Assembly (NCBI GenBank): GCA_024709685.1
Contig: JANJWF010000028.1
Coordinates: 1 to 57,088, forward strand
Reading direction: 5' to 3'
Source: Thiobacillus sp.
Lineage (GTDB): Bacteria; Pseudomonadota; Gammaproteobacteria; Burkholderiales; Thiobacillaceae
Length of the DNA: 57,088 nt
The position numbers and the translations under genes were made by a program. This document shows positions 47,760-57,088 of this stretch, one piece after another; the stretch's first letter is position 1, and every line of letters starts with the position of its first letter. The notes beneath the pieces were generated by a model that searched no databases, was not told the origin of the DNA, and saw only the letters and a program-made list of their open reading frames with translations.

Positions 47760-48470
47760 ATGAAGCGAAAGCCCGCCATGTCCATCTATCCGGATTCTGA
47801 GATACCTGCGCCCCCATCCCAGCACAACCCGCACGCGGTCGATCTTTCGCGCCGCAAACTGGGTATGGGGCTTGGCCTGTCGGCGGTTTTTACACTCGCC
47901 AGCCGGCCTGTGCTTGCCCAACAATGCCTCGCTGCCTCGGCGGCGGCATCCGGCAACCTGAGCGCACCCGTCACCCTCTCGACCTGCACCGGCCGCACCC
48001 CTGCTGAATGGGTGGCGTTTGCAAAAAGCAATTTCCCGGAAAGCCCCAATATTCCCAACAACGGCTTCCCAACTCCGACTTTCAGTTCACTGAGCGCATC
48101 CGACGGCGGCAATATTGTATTCAACACGGTTTTCGGCAGCGGAAGCGATAAGCGCCTCTACGAAGCCATGGGGGGTGACACCCGCACCGTTGCACCGTCC
48201 GGACTGGGCGGGGCGCTCAGTTCTCGCAGCAGTAGCGGTGCCACCAGCACGAGCACCATCACCGCGCCAGCCGATCCGATCTCGATGCAATTTGCGGCGA
48301 CCCTCCTCAACATTCGGGATGGCCGCGTACCCGACAATGTGCTGACCGAGACAAAGCTGATCGAAATGTGGAACGAACTCCAGACCAAAGGCGTTTTCGC
48401 ACCCATGGCCGGAGCCACGTGGGACGCTACACAAGTCATGGCATTTCTGCGCACCTTGCAGGGTGCCTGA
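47760..48470 (+). CDS. Exported Tat-signal protein of unknown function
   Basis: 236 residues. A twin-arginine signal (SRRKLGMGLGLSAVFTLASR, then PVLAQ) is followed by a low-complexity Ser/Thr/Ala-rich domain (LSSRSSSGATSTSTITAPAD) and a short helical C-terminus (KLIEMWNELQTKGVFAP). I know no family. It lies 6 nt before a PqqD-like gene, so it is probably the secreted partner or substrate of that cluster. ATG 47778 is an alternative start. Confidence 0.75.
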   Translation: MKRKPAMSIYPDSEIPAPPSQHNPHAVDLSRRKLGMGLGLSAVFTLASRPVLAQQCLAASAAASGNLSAPVTLSTCTGRTPAEWVAFAKSNFPESPNIPNNGFPTPTFSSLSASDGGNIVFNTVFGSGSDKRLYEAMGGDTRTVAPSGLGGALSSRSSSGATSTSTITAPADPISMQFAATLLNIRDGRVPDNVLTETKLIEMWNELQTKGVFAPMAGATWDATQVMAFLRTLQGA

Positions 48471-48476
48471 TCGGCG

Positions 48477-48743
48477 GTGCGTTTTCAGTTGAAGCACTAC
48501 GCAACGGAAGCGGTCGCATTCGATACCGCTTCGGGTGACACGCACTATCTGGCGCCGCTCGCACTGGAACTGTTTCAGCTTTTTCGAGAATGCCCGGGGC
48601 TGTCGCGCGAGGATGCCAAGCGCTTGCTGGCGCAACACCATGCCCTCGAACCCCGGTCGCTGGACGCGCAGATCGACGAAACGCTGGATGGCCTGCACAG
48701 GATCGGACTCCTTAATGAAATTGCATCAAGTCCCTCCGGCTGA
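48477..48743 (+). CDS. PqqD-like peptide-binding protein (HPr-rel-A system)
   Basis: 88 residues with the PqqD/RRE-type layout: a short beta region (RFQLKHYATEAVAFDTASGD), LAPLALELFQLFRECPG and a C-terminal helix (IDETLDGLHRIGLLNEI). GTG 48477 is the start. In the TIGRFAM-defined HPr-rel-A system such a protein accompanies the kinase that overlaps it by 29 nt. It probably binds a peptide or protein substrate. Confidence 0.78.
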   Translation: MRFQLKHYATEAVAFDTASGDTHYLAPLALELFQLFRECPGLSREDAKRLLAQHHALEPRSLDAQIDETLDGLHRIGLLNEIASSPSG

Positions 48744-49665
48744 ACTGCAAGACTGCTTGCGCGACGCAGGGCTCTGGCTCCGTACCGGGCCGTTCTCCCT
48801 GCGCATCCGCTCGCGCATTCCCACAGTGGCGGAAGGCCTCGCTGACCTGTACGGGCAGTTCGAGGTGCGCCATCCGCATGAGACTTTTGCCGATTTCCAT
48901 GTGGATGTGAATGCTCCCAGCCTCTTGCGCCGCTGGTTGCGCCCGCAAGTCGATTTTTCCTTCGACGGCCAGTTGCCGTTCATGCCGCTCCCTTATGACC
49001 AGGCCTATCCGATGCTGGAGTGGGGGCTGAACTGGTGCGTGTCGATGCATGCGCATCAGTTCCTCATCGTTCATGCTGCGGTGGTGGAAAAAAACGGCGG
49101 CGCGGCCATCCTCCCCGCACCGCCCGGCTCGGGCAAAAGTACGCTGACTGCCGCACTGGTGCTCTCGGGCTGGCGTTTGCTGTCGGACGAACTCGCCCTG
49201 ATCGACCGCAAGAGTGGCCTGATTTACCCGTTGCCGCGCCCGGTCAGCCTGAAGAACCAGTCGATCCCGCTGATCCGGTCTTTTAGTGCCGAAGCCTTCA
49301 TCAACCGCGCGTCGCACGACACCGCCAAGGGAACCGTGGCCCACATGCGCCCGCCCAGGGAAAGCGTGCGCAGGCAGCATGAACCCGCACGCCCCGCCTG
49401 GGTGATCTTTCCGCGATGGGCCGCCGGCGCCGCGACCTCGCTGGCGCCACGCTCGGCCGCGCAGACGTTCATGTTCCTGGCCCAGAATGCTTTCAATTAC
49501 AGCCACCTCGGCGCAGACGGCTTTCGCACCGGCACCCGTCTCATCGATCAGGTCGCCTGTTACGACTTTGCCTACAGCCGGCTCGATGAAGCGGTGCAGG
49601 CTTTCGACCGCTTGGCCGAAACGCCCCGGCAGCCGGAGGCAGCTGAACATGCGCCCGGCCACTGA
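48715..49665 (+). CDS. HprK-related kinase A
   Basis: 316 residues. A P-loop ILPAPPGSGKSTLTAALVL lies at about residue 140 and LSDELALIDRKSG follows as a Walker-B-like motif, as in HPr kinase/phosphorylases. The N-terminal third is family-specific. Its substrate is unknown; true HPr kinases act on HPr, but this branch lacks HPr partners in its neighbourhood. It overlaps both the PqqD-like gene and the nucleotidyltransferase. Confidence 0.82.
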   Translation: MKLHQVPPAELQDCLRDAGLWLRTGPFSLRIRSRIPTVAEGLADLYGQFEVRHPHETFADFHVDVNAPSLLRRWLRPQVDFSFDGQLPFMPLPYDQAYPMLEWGLNWCVSMHAHQFLIVHAAVVEKNGGAAILPAPPGSGKSTLTAALVLSGWRLLSDELALIDRKSGLIYPLPRPVSLKNQSIPLIRSFSAEAFINRASHDTAKGTVAHMRPPRESVRRQHEPARPAWVIFPRWAAGAATSLAPRSAAQTFMFLAQNAFNYSHLGADGFRTGTRLIDQVACYDFAYSRLDEAVQAFDRLAETPRQPEAAEHAPGH

Positions 49666-50749
49666 CCTGCTGTCTCGCACCCTGCGCACGCCCGAGCTGG
49701 CCGCGCAGCTTTCACTCGCGAAGTGGGATCTGCTGGTACGACAGGCACGGCAGGCAGGGCTGCTGGCCCGCTTGCACGCACGCTTCGACGAACTCGGCCT
49801 GAGCGAAGCCATCCCACGGCTGGCACGCTGGCACTTCGAAGCCGCCGCCGCCCTCGCCCACAAGCAGCAAATCGCAGTGCGCTGGGAGGTCTGCCAGATT
49901 CGTGACGCACTGGCCGGACTCAACGGGCCGCTCGTCGTGATGAAGGGGGCGGCCTATGTGATGGCCGGGTCGCCCGCTGCGCACGGCCGGCTGTTCAACG
50001 ATATCGACATCCTGGTGCCGCGCCGGCTGCTGAACCAGGCGGAAGCCGCGTTGATGCTGGCGGGCTGGCACACGACCGGCCTGTCCGCATATGACGATCG
50101 CTATTACCGCCGCTGGATGCATGAAATACCGCCTATGCAGCACATCCGCCGCGCCACGGTGATCGACGTGCATCACGCCATCCTGCCGGATACCGCGCGC
50201 TATTTTCCCGACCCGGAAAAACTGCTCGGCCGCGCCGTACCGGTCGCGGACCTGCCGGACGTCTATGTGCTAGCCGCCGAAGACCGCATCCTGCACTCGG
50301 CCGCGCATCTGTTTCACGACGGCGAACTGCCGCACGGCCTTCGCGACCTCACCGACCTGGACCTCCTGCTGCGCCATGAAGCGGCCACGGCCCATTTCTG
50401 GCCACGCCTGGTGACGCGCGCAACCGAACTGCAGCTGGGACGCCCGCTCTTCTATGCACTGCGCTACGCGCGGCACTTTCTCGACACTCCGGTACCCGGG
50501 GACGTGTGGGAGGCCCTGCGCCCGGTTGCGCCGTCCCCAGTATTGCTGCGGCTGGTGGACGGCATTTTCAGCCGCGCGCTCGCCCCGTCGCACGCAAGTT
50601 GCAGCGACGCGCTGAGCCCGGTAGCCCGCCAGGCTGCATATGTCCGCGCCCACTGGCTCAGGATGCCCTCGCACCTGCTGCTGCCGCACCTGTTTCACAA
50701 GGCCTTCATCAGTCCCCATCAGGAAAACGGTTCGCCCAAGGCGGCTTGA
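49649..50749 (+). CDS. Nucleotidyltransferase-family protein (HPr-rel-A cluster)
   Basis: 366 residues of the NTP_transf_5-like family: VVMKGAAYVMAGSPAAHGRL followed by FNDIDILVPRRLL supplies the paired aspartates (DxD) of a nucleotidyltransferase active site; the C-terminal half is helical. It probably adds a nucleotide or similar group to a protein or small molecule. Overlap of 17 nt with the kinase indicates one functional unit. Confidence 0.82.
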   Translation: MRPATDLLSRTLRTPELAAQLSLAKWDLLVRQARQAGLLARLHARFDELGLSEAIPRLARWHFEAAAALAHKQQIAVRWEVCQIRDALAGLNGPLVVMKGAAYVMAGSPAAHGRLFNDIDILVPRRLLNQAEAALMLAGWHTTGLSAYDDRYYRRWMHEIPPMQHIRRATVIDVHHAILPDTARYFPDPEKLLGRAVPVADLPDVYVLAAEDRILHSAAHLFHDGELPHGLRDLTDLDLLLRHEAATAHFWPRLVTRATELQLGRPLFYALRYARHFLDTPVPGDVWEALRPVAPSPVLLRLVDGIFSRALAPSHASCSDALSPVARQAAYVRAHWLRMPSHLLLPHLFHKAFISPHQENGSPKAA

Positions 50750-50773
50750 CTCGACTCCGACCCTGCGTATAAT
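50746..50773 (+). promoter_or_regulatory. Sigma-70 promoter for grxD
   Basis: TTGACT (50746-50751), a 16-bp spacer and TATAAT (50768-50773) are nearly consensus and overlap the nucleotidyltransferase stop. A ribosome site CAGGAG precedes ATG 50812. Confidence 0.8.
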
Positions 50774-50811
50774 TTCCGAGTATTCCACTCAAGTATTTCC
50801 CAGGAGCCCGC

Positions 50812-51132
50812 ATGACCCCCCTCGACCGCATCCGTGACCAAGTCACCAACAATTCCATCGTACTGTACATGAAAGGCACGCCACAGTTTCCGCAATGCGG
50901 CTTCTCGGCGCGCGCTGCGCAGGTCCTGCAGGCTTGCGGTGTAAAGGATTTCCTGGCCGTCAACGTGCTGGCCGACCCGGAAATCTTCGAAAACCTGAAG
51001 CACTACGCCAACTGGCCGACCTTCCCGCAGCTGTACATCAAGGGCGAACTAATCGGCGGGTCCGACATCATGATCGAGATGTACCAGAAGGGCGAAATCC
51101 AGAAAATGCTGGAAGAAGCACTGGCCGCCTGA
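50812..51132 (+). CDS. grxD: Monothiol glutaredoxin (Grx4 type)
   Basis: 106 residues with the monothiol active site CGFS in GTPQFPQCGFSARAAQVLQA, and WPTFPQLYIKGELIGGSDI for glutathione binding. It carries [2Fe-2S] clusters and takes part in iron-sulfur delivery, fitting a chromosome rich in Fe-S enzymes. It is a single-gene transcript with its own promoter and terminator. Confidence 0.97.
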   Translation: MTPLDRIRDQVTNNSIVLYMKGTPQFPQCGFSARAAQVLQACGVKDFLAVNVLADPEIFENLKHYANWPTFPQLYIKGELIGGSDIMIEMYQKGEIQKMLEEALAA

Positions 51133-51150
51133 ACCGCGCCTCTCCGCAAC

Positions 51151-51179
51151 AAAAAAGCCGACGCAAAGTCGGCTTTTTT
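51151..51179. terminator. Bidirectional rho-independent terminator grxD/ntrC
   Basis: AAAAAAGCCGAC-GCAAA-GTCGGCTTTTTT gives a 6-bp GC stem extended by A/T pairs, with a U-tract in both orientations. It ends grxD on the plus strand and ntrC on the minus strand. Confidence 0.93.
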
Positions 51180-51206
51180 GCGGGTGCGCAAGCTCCCGGC
51201 GGGTGC

Positions 51207-52625
<1,419 letters not shown>

Positions 52626-52630
52626 GGCGG

Positions 52631-53704
52631 TCACGCGGGAAGGGGAAGGAAGATGGAGAACACGGTATGGCCCGGACGGCTTTCGCAATCGATGGTGCCA
52701 TGGTTCTGCGCGATCAGCGTCTGCGCGACGGCGAGGCCCAGGCCACTGCCCCCCTCGCGGCCCGACACCAGGGGATAGAAGATCTGTTCGCGGATGTCTT
52801 CGGGCACACCTGGGCCGTTGTCGATGATCTCGACGCGCATGCCCAGGCAGTAGCGACGGCTTTCCAGCATGACCTGGCGCGCCACCCGGGTCCTGAAGAC
52901 GATCTCGCCCTGGCCATGCCCATGCCCGCTACCTGGAATTGCCTGCACGGCGTTACGCGCGATATTGAGCACCGCCTGGATCAACTGTTCGGCGTCGGCG
53001 CGGATCGCAGGCAGGCTGACGTCGTAGTCGCGCCGTAGCGACACGCTTGGCGTTTCTGCCAGAATCAGGCTGCGGACACGCTCCAGCACCTCGTGGATGT
53101 TCACCGCACCATAATGGGGCATACGGTGCGGCGTCAGCAGGCGCTCCATCAGCGACTGCAAGCGGTCCGATTCCTTGATGATGACCTGGGTATATTCGCG
53201 CAGACTTTCACGCGGCAACTCGTGCTCCAGCAACTGCGCGGCCCCACGGATGCCGCCGAGCGGATTCTTGATCTCGTGTGCCAGATTGCGCAGCAGTTCA
53301 CGGTTGGCTTCCTGCTGCAGGCGCGCCTGCTCCAGGCGGGCGATGCGCAGATGGGGATCAATCGCGCGCAACTCGACCAGCACTGCATGCGGCGGCTTCT
53401 CCAGCGGCGAGACGCTGCATCCGACGCGAATCGGCGGATGCCCGCTCAGCGTAACGTCGAGTTCGTACTCAATGACCGTTTCCTGCTCGCTGCGCGCGGC
53501 CCGGATCGCGGTCAGCAATTCGGGACTGCGTTCGAACACCTGGTCGACGGCACCGCCGACCAGCAATGCGCCCGACACCCCCAGCAGGGTCTCGGCCGCC
53601 GGATTGACGTACTGGATGCGGTCTTCGGCATCCAGCAACACGGTGCCCGTAGCGAGGCAGTCCAGTCCGGAAAAATTGCTGGTGGAGGAAGGCATCTTGC
53701 TCAT
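52631..53704 (-). CDS. glnL: Nitrogen regulation sensor kinase NtrB
   Basis: 357 residues. A PAS domain (GTVLLDAEDRIQYVNPAAET) is followed by the H-box NLAHEIKNPLGGIRGAAQLL and a HATPase domain (NIARNAVQAI, DNGPGVP, GGSGLGLAVAQTLIAQNHG). It has no membrane segments, as usual for NtrB, which is controlled by PII protein. ntrC follows 5 bp after. Start ATG 53704 is chosen; ATG 53695 is possible. Confidence 0.95.
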   Translation of the reverse strand: MSKMPSSTSNFSGLDCLATGTVLLDAEDRIQYVNPAAETLLGVSGALLVGGAVDQVFERSPELLTAIRAARSEQETVIEYELDVTLSGHPPIRVGCSVSPLEKPPHAVLVELRAIDPHLRIARLEQARLQQEANRELLRNLAHEIKNPLGGIRGAAQLLEHELPRESLREYTQVIIKESDRLQSLMERLLTPHRMPHYGAVNIHEVLERVRSLILAETPSVSLRRDYDVSLPAIRADAEQLIQAVLNIARNAVQAIPGSGHGHGQGEIVFRTRVARQVMLESRRYCLGMRVEIIDNGPGVPEDIREQIFYPLVSGREGGSGLGLAVAQTLIAQNHGTIDCESRPGHTVFSIFLPLPA

Positions 53705-53901
53705 ACACAAACCATATAAGCACTGATTGTGCCAGAGCAGAGCATGCGTATCGGTACTTCAAGGCCTTCTGTGCGGGGCCCGCTGCCGGCTTGCAGCGAC
53801 GGCCTTCCGCATACGGGGCAAATCAGGCCGGCTGCGGATGGAACAGCGATCTTTGGCGCTCGGCGTGCTGCGACGCGCTGCTCCAGGCGCAGATAGCGAG
53901 C

Positions 53902-54372
53902 TTATTTCAGGTTGGCCAGTTCGCGCTGGATCGAGGTGATGTTTTGCTCGTGCTGCTGCAACGTGGTGCGCAGCTTTTCCACGCGACTGCGGTAGGTTGC
54001 ATCGGTCTCCAGCTCGCCAGGCTGCAGTCGCTCGCCCAACTCCAACTGGCGGCGTGCCTCCTCGGCATTGCGCGTCTCGCCGTTGATTTCGTCCTGCAGC
54101 ACCTGGCGGCGAATATCGTCACGACGCTTCTGCGTGCCGGCATCGATACGCGGAAAATCTGCCGGACCCAGTTTTTGGGTTGCTTTTCTGGGCGCCTTGC
54201 TGGCGGCGGGCAGCGTTGCCGGCGCGGCCGGCAATGCGATGCGCTTGCTGCCCTTCCGGTAGACGTCGCTAAACGTCACCTTGCCGTTTTCATCGACATA
54301 CTTGTAGATCTCCGCCTGTGCGGGCGCAGCCAGAATCAGGCACATCAGAAAGGGAAGCCGGAAGTTTCGCAT
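53902..54372 (-). CDS. DUF4124-domain exported protein
   Basis: 156 residues: signal peptide (MRNFRLPFLMCLILAAPAQA), then the short DUF4124 domain EIYKYVDENGKVTFSDVYRK, and a long charged coiled-coil tail (EINGETRNAEEARRQLELGE, LQQHEQNITSIQRELANL). The family is common beside glnA/ntrB in betaproteobacteria and has no known function. Probably periplasmic. Confidence 0.87.
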   Translation of the reverse strand: MRNFRLPFLMCLILAAPAQAEIYKYVDENGKVTFSDVYRKGSKRIALPAAPATLPAASKAPRKATQKLGPADFPRIDAGTQKRRDDIRRQVLQDEINGETRNAEEARRQLELGERLQPGELETDATYRSRVEKLRTTLQQHEQNITSIQRELANLK

Positions 54373-54483
54373 AGGGAATATGGAGTGTACCTCTTCCGCT
54401 AACGGACAAAAGCCGGCGATCTTGACCGAGCCCGCCTGTGCCGGGCGCACACATCCCGAAAAGCGACAGGGACGCGAGGCAAA

Positions 54484-54509
54484 CAAAAAGGGCGCCCGAA
54501 GCCGCCCCC
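54484..54509 (-). terminator. Rho-independent terminator of glnA
   Basis: Read on the minus strand the sequence is GGGGGCGGCTTCGGGCGCCC followed by TTTTTG, a short GC stem with a TTCG-containing loop and a U-tract, 19 nt after the glnA stop. Confidence 0.75.
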
Positions 54510-54528
54510 ATTGCTGCGTGCATGCGCC

Positions 54529-55938
54529 TTACAGCGAGTAGTACATCGCGAACTCGACCGGATGCGTGGTCATGCGGAACCTGGTGACTTCCTCCATCTT
54601 CAGCGCGATGTAGGCATCGATCATGTCGTTGGTGAATACGCCGCCGCGCGTCAGGAACTCGCGGTCCTTGTCGAGTTCTTCCAGCGCCATTTCCAGGCTG
54701 TGGCACACCTTCGGGATCTTCGCATCCTCCTCCGGCGGCAGGTCGTACAGATCCTTGTCGCCGGGATCGCCGGGGTGGATCTTGTTCTGGATGCCGTCGA
54801 GGCCGGCCATCATCAGCGCGGCGAAGCACAGATACGGGTTGGCCAGCGGGTCCGGGAAGCGGACCTCGATGCGGCGGGCTTTCTCGCTGGCCGCGATCGG
54901 AATGCGGATCGAGGCCGAACGGTTGCGCGCCGAGTAGGCCAGCATCACCGGGGCTTCGAAGCCGGGCACCAGACGCTTGTACGAGTTGGTGCCCGGATTG
55001 GTGATCGCGTTCAGCGCCTTGGCGTGCTTGATAACGCCGCCGATATAGTACAGCGCGGTCTCCGACAGGCCGGCGTAGCCGTTGCCCGCGAATGTGTTCT
55101 TGCCGTCCTTCCACAGCGACATGTGCACGTGCATGCCGGAGCCGTTGTCGCCGACGATGGGCTTGGGCATGAAGGTCGCGGTCTTGCCGTAGGCGTGGGC
55201 GACGTTTTGCACGATGTACTTCAGAACCTGGGTCTGGTCGGCGCGACGGGTCAGCGTGTTGAACACGGTGCCGATTTCGCACTGGCCGGCGGTGGCGACT
55301 TCGTGGTGGAACACTTCGACCGGCACACCCGCTTCTTCCAGCGCCATCACCATCGCGGCGCGGATGTCCTGCAAGCTGTCGACCGGGGGCACCGGGAAGT
55401 AGCCGCCCTTGATGCCGGGGCGGTGGCCCATGTTGCGCTCTTCGAACTTATCGGCCGACGACCAGGCAGCTTCTTCGGACTCGATCTTCACCGAGCAGCC
55501 CGACATGTTGTCATGCCAGGTCACGGAATCGAAGATGAAGAACTCGGGTTCGGGACCGAAATAGGCGGTATCGGCGAGTCCGGTCGACTTCAGGTAGGCC
55601 TCGGCGCGCTTGGCGACCGAACGCGGATCGCGCTCGTAGCCCTTGCCGTCGGACGGCTCGATCACGTCGCAGGTGAGGATCAGCGTGGGTTCGTCGAAGA
55701 AGGGATCCATGTAGGCCGAGTCGGGATCGGCCTTCAGCAGCATGTCGGAAGCCTGGATGCCTTTCCAGCCGGCGATCGAGGAACCGTCGAAGGGATGGCC
55801 GTCCTCAAACCAGTCCTCGGTCACGAGGCGGGCAGGAATGGAAACGTGCTGCTCCTTGCCACGGGTATCGGTAAAACGCAGGTCAACGAACTTGATTTCG
55901 TTGTCCTGGATCATCTTGATCACATTGGCCACGGCCAT
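54529..55938 (-). CDS. glnA: Glutamine synthetase, type I
   Basis: 469 residues, the usual GSI-beta length. Motifs are [42 protein letters not shown] and the adenylylation site with Tyr in [13 protein letters not shown]. It joins ammonia to glutamate and is controlled by adenylylation. An NtrC-dependent sigma-54 promoter lies 75-90 bp upstream of ATG 55938. ntrB/ntrC are encoded downstream in the same orientation. Confidence 0.98.
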   Translation of the reverse strand: MAVANVIKMIQDNEIKFVDLRFTDTRGKEQHVSIPARLVTEDWFEDGHPFDGSSIAGWKGIQASDMLLKADPDSAYMDPFFDEPTLILTCDVIEPSDGKGYERDPRSVAKRAEAYLKSTGLADTAYFGPEPEFFIFDSVTWHDNMSGCSVKIESEEAAWSSADKFEERNMGHRPGIKGGYFPVPPVDSLQDIRAAMVMALEEAGVPVEVFHHEVATAGQCEIGTVFNTLTRRADQTQVLKYIVQNVAHAYGKTATFMPKPIVGDNGSGMHVHMSLWKDGKNTFAGNGYAGLSETALYYIGGVIKHAKALNAITNPGTNSYKRLVPGFEAPVMLAYSARNRSASIRIPIAASEKARRIEVRFPDPLANPYLCFAALMMAGLDGIQNKIHPGDPGDKDLYDLPPEEDAKIPKVCHSLEMALEELDKDREFLTRGGVFTNDMIDAYIALKMEEVTRFRMTTHPVEFAMYYSL

Positions 55939-56012
55939 GCTGAATCTCCTCAAACTGGAACATTGGGACGACAACGCCACGACAGCGCATGTCGCAAAAT
56001 TTTTCTTAACTT

Positions 56013-56028
56013 AGCAGCAACCGTGCCA
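56013..56028 (-). promoter_or_regulatory. Sigma-54 promoter of glnA
   Basis: On the minus strand TGGCACGGTTGCTGCT has GG and GC spaced by exactly 10 nt and matches 11 of 12 fixed positions of TGGCACG-N4-TTGCW. It lies 75 bp before the glnA start. Confidence 0.88.
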
Positions 56029-56101
56029 TGTATGAAATCGTGGCGGATCATTGTGCCACAAGGCCTGTGCGCCAGGATAGTTCAGCGCCATTCGCGTGAT
56101 A

Positions 56102-56118
56102 TGCACCATTATCGTGCG
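56102..56118 (-). promoter_or_regulatory. NtrC-binding-site-like dyad upstream of glnA
   Basis: TGCACC-ATTAT-CGTGCG resembles the NtrC operator TGCACY-N5-RGTGCA with one half strongly conserved. It is about 75-90 bp upstream of the sigma-54 promoter, a usual enhancer position. A weaker pair TGCGCC/GGTGCG occurs at 56132-56150. Confidence 0.7.
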
Positions 56119-56204
56119 CACGGGCCGCCACTGCGCCTCATTGTGGTGCGTTACGTTGCTTCATGCATTTTCATATACTGAATCAACACACCAAGGAAAC
56201 AACC

Positions 56205-56660
56205 ATGGGACGAATCACCGAGCTGCTCGATACCGCCCACCGACTCAGCCAGGAAAATTCCTGGTCTTTTGCCGGTGCCCTGCTGCCGCATGAAGCCCAC
56301 GAGTTGCTGCAAATTGCCCCGGGCGCACGCCTGATCGACGTGCGTTCGCACGCGGAACTCGAATTCAGCGGCATGATCCCCGATGCGGTGCACGTCGAAT
56401 GGCAATCCTGGCCGGGCTGGGTACTCAACCCATATTTCCTGGTCCAGATCGCCCGCGCCGCCGATCCCGAATCGCTGTTGTTCTTCATCTGCCGCAGCGG
56501 CGAGCGCTCGCACCGCGCCGCCGCCGCCTGCAGCCAGGCCGGTCGCGGCAGTTGCTACAACGTGCTGGAAGGTTTCGAAGGCGACCTCGACAAGGCAACC
56601 GGCCATCGCAACGAAACCAACGGCTGGAAGCTGCGCGGCCTGCCCTGGACGCAGAGCTGA
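56205..56660 (+). CDS. Rhodanese-like domain protein
   Basis: 151 residues, one rhodanese domain: RLIDVRSHAELEFSGMIPDA, and the active loop FFICRSGERSHRAAAACSQA with the catalytic Cys in CRSGERS. It may transfer sulfane sulfur. AAGGAA precedes ATG 56205; TATACT (56174-56179) with TTACGT 17 bp upstream is a possible promoter. It is divergent from glnA. Confidence 0.9.
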   Translation: MGRITELLDTAHRLSQENSWSFAGALLPHEAHELLQIAPGARLIDVRSHAELEFSGMIPDAVHVEWQSWPGWVLNPYFLVQIARAADPESLLFFICRSGERSHRAAAACSQAGRGSCYNVLEGFEGDLDKATGHRNETNGWKLRGLPWTQS

Positions 56661-56720
56661 CGCGCCGGCGCCCACGCAAAAACCCGTACTGTTCCGTCAG
56701 CAGCTAGAATAACGGCCGCC

Positions 56721-57088
56721 ATGACCGACCGTTACGCCGTATTCGGGCATCCGATTGCCCACTCCAAATCCCCGCTGATCCACGCTGCCTTCGCCCGCCA
56801 GACCGGGCAGGACCTGAGCTACGAAGCCATCCTCGCACCGCTTGACGGCTTTGCCGCCAGCATCGCGGCCTTCGCCGCGGCCGGCGGGCGCGGCGCCAAC
56901 GTCACCGTGCCGTTCAAGGAAGAGGCGTTCCGGCTGGCCGACCGCCTGAGCCCGCGCGCCGAGCGCGCCGGCGCGGTCAACACCCTGAAATTCGAGCCGG
57001 ACGGTGTCCTCGGCGACAACACCGACGGCGCCGGCCTGGTCGCCGACCTCACCCGCAACCTGAAACGGATGATCGCCGGCCGCCGCAT
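56721..57088 (+). CDS. aroE: Shikimate dehydrogenase, truncated by window end
   Basis: The first 122 codons, open to the last base. [20 protein letters not shown] contains the SxS substrate motif, [11 protein letters not shown] the catalytic Lys, and [13 protein letters not shown] the shikimate-binding Asp. It reduces 3-dehydroshikimate with NADPH in aromatic amino acid synthesis. The C-terminal NADP domain lies beyond the window. Confidence 0.93.
   Translation, partial: MTDRYAVFGHPIAHSKSPLIHAAFARQTGQDLSYEAILAPLDGFAASIAAFAAAGGRGANVTVPFKEEAFRLADRLSPRAERAGAVNTLKFEPDGVLGDNTDGAGLVADLTRNLKRMIAGRR

Noticed and set aside
56132-56150. Second NtrC site upstream of glnA
   Set aside because: The half-sites TGCGCC/GGTGCG have a 7-nt spacer rather than the usual length; only mentioned with the better site.

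Overview
The window is a high-GC chromosomal segment of a chemolithotrophic, sulfur-oxidising betaproteobacterium, most likely Thiobacillus or a close relative. The evidence is a complete oxidative-type dsr locus (dsrABEFHCMKLJOPNR, with dsrEFH and dsrL present and no dsrD seen), the dusB-fis-purH block, the hemA-prfA-prmC block and the glnA/ntrB/ntrC set. The genus is inferred from gene content and order; no search could be run.

Layout. 1-168 is poly-C and GC-only sequence that looks like a contig-end artefact. 169-17093 is housekeeping: a membrane protein, DUF2782, LOG-family protein, polA, mscL, dusB-fis, purH-purD, a TsaC/Sua5-like protein, hemF, a large penicillin-binding protein and a NarX/NarL-like two-component pair. 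A 265-267 bp structured repeat with long terminal inverted repeats occurs three times here (one copy truncated). 17.2-20.6 kb is foreign in character: an integron-type cassette array without an integrase (attC-like sites, a 4-fold beta-flower protein, an HNH nuclease, two unknown proteins), followed by a decayed stretch with a GNAT fragment and then phnA/yjdM.

21.0-40.3 kb, all on the minus strand, is the sulfur core. In transcription order it runs dsrA, B, E, F, H, C, M, K, L, J, O, P, N, R, then cysG (siroheme synthesis for DsrAB), a pyruvate:ferredoxin oxidoreductase (nifJ) and a dihydroorotate-dehydrogenase-like flavoprotein. Strong hairpins lie after dsrA, dsrB, dsrC and dsrP. A second palindromic repeat sits upstream of and over the dsrN start, and is also embedded in frame inside nifJ. 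Divergent from dsrA is a plus-strand set: a small unknown protein, an orphan Cas6/Cmx6-like protein, a DsrC paralogue without cysteines, a two-domain sulfurtransferase, an unknown protein and a TauD-like oxygenase.

44.4-57.1 kb returns to housekeeping: hemA-prfA-prmC, a little-understood HPr-rel-A cluster (secreted Tat protein, PqqD-like protein, HprK-related kinase, nucleotidyltransferase), grxD, ntrC/ntrB, a DUF4124 protein, glnA with a near-consensus sigma-54 promoter and an NtrC-like site, a rhodanese, and aroE cut by the window end.

How it works together: DsrE2F2H2 and DsrC deliver persulfide sulfur to DsrAB, which oxidises it to sulfite. DsrL links this to NAD(P)H, and DsrMKJOP handles DsrC redox chemistry at the membrane. 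CysG and DsrN make and amidate siroheme. The most novel-looking element is the divergent Cas6-like/cysteine-free DsrC gene set beside the dsr operon.
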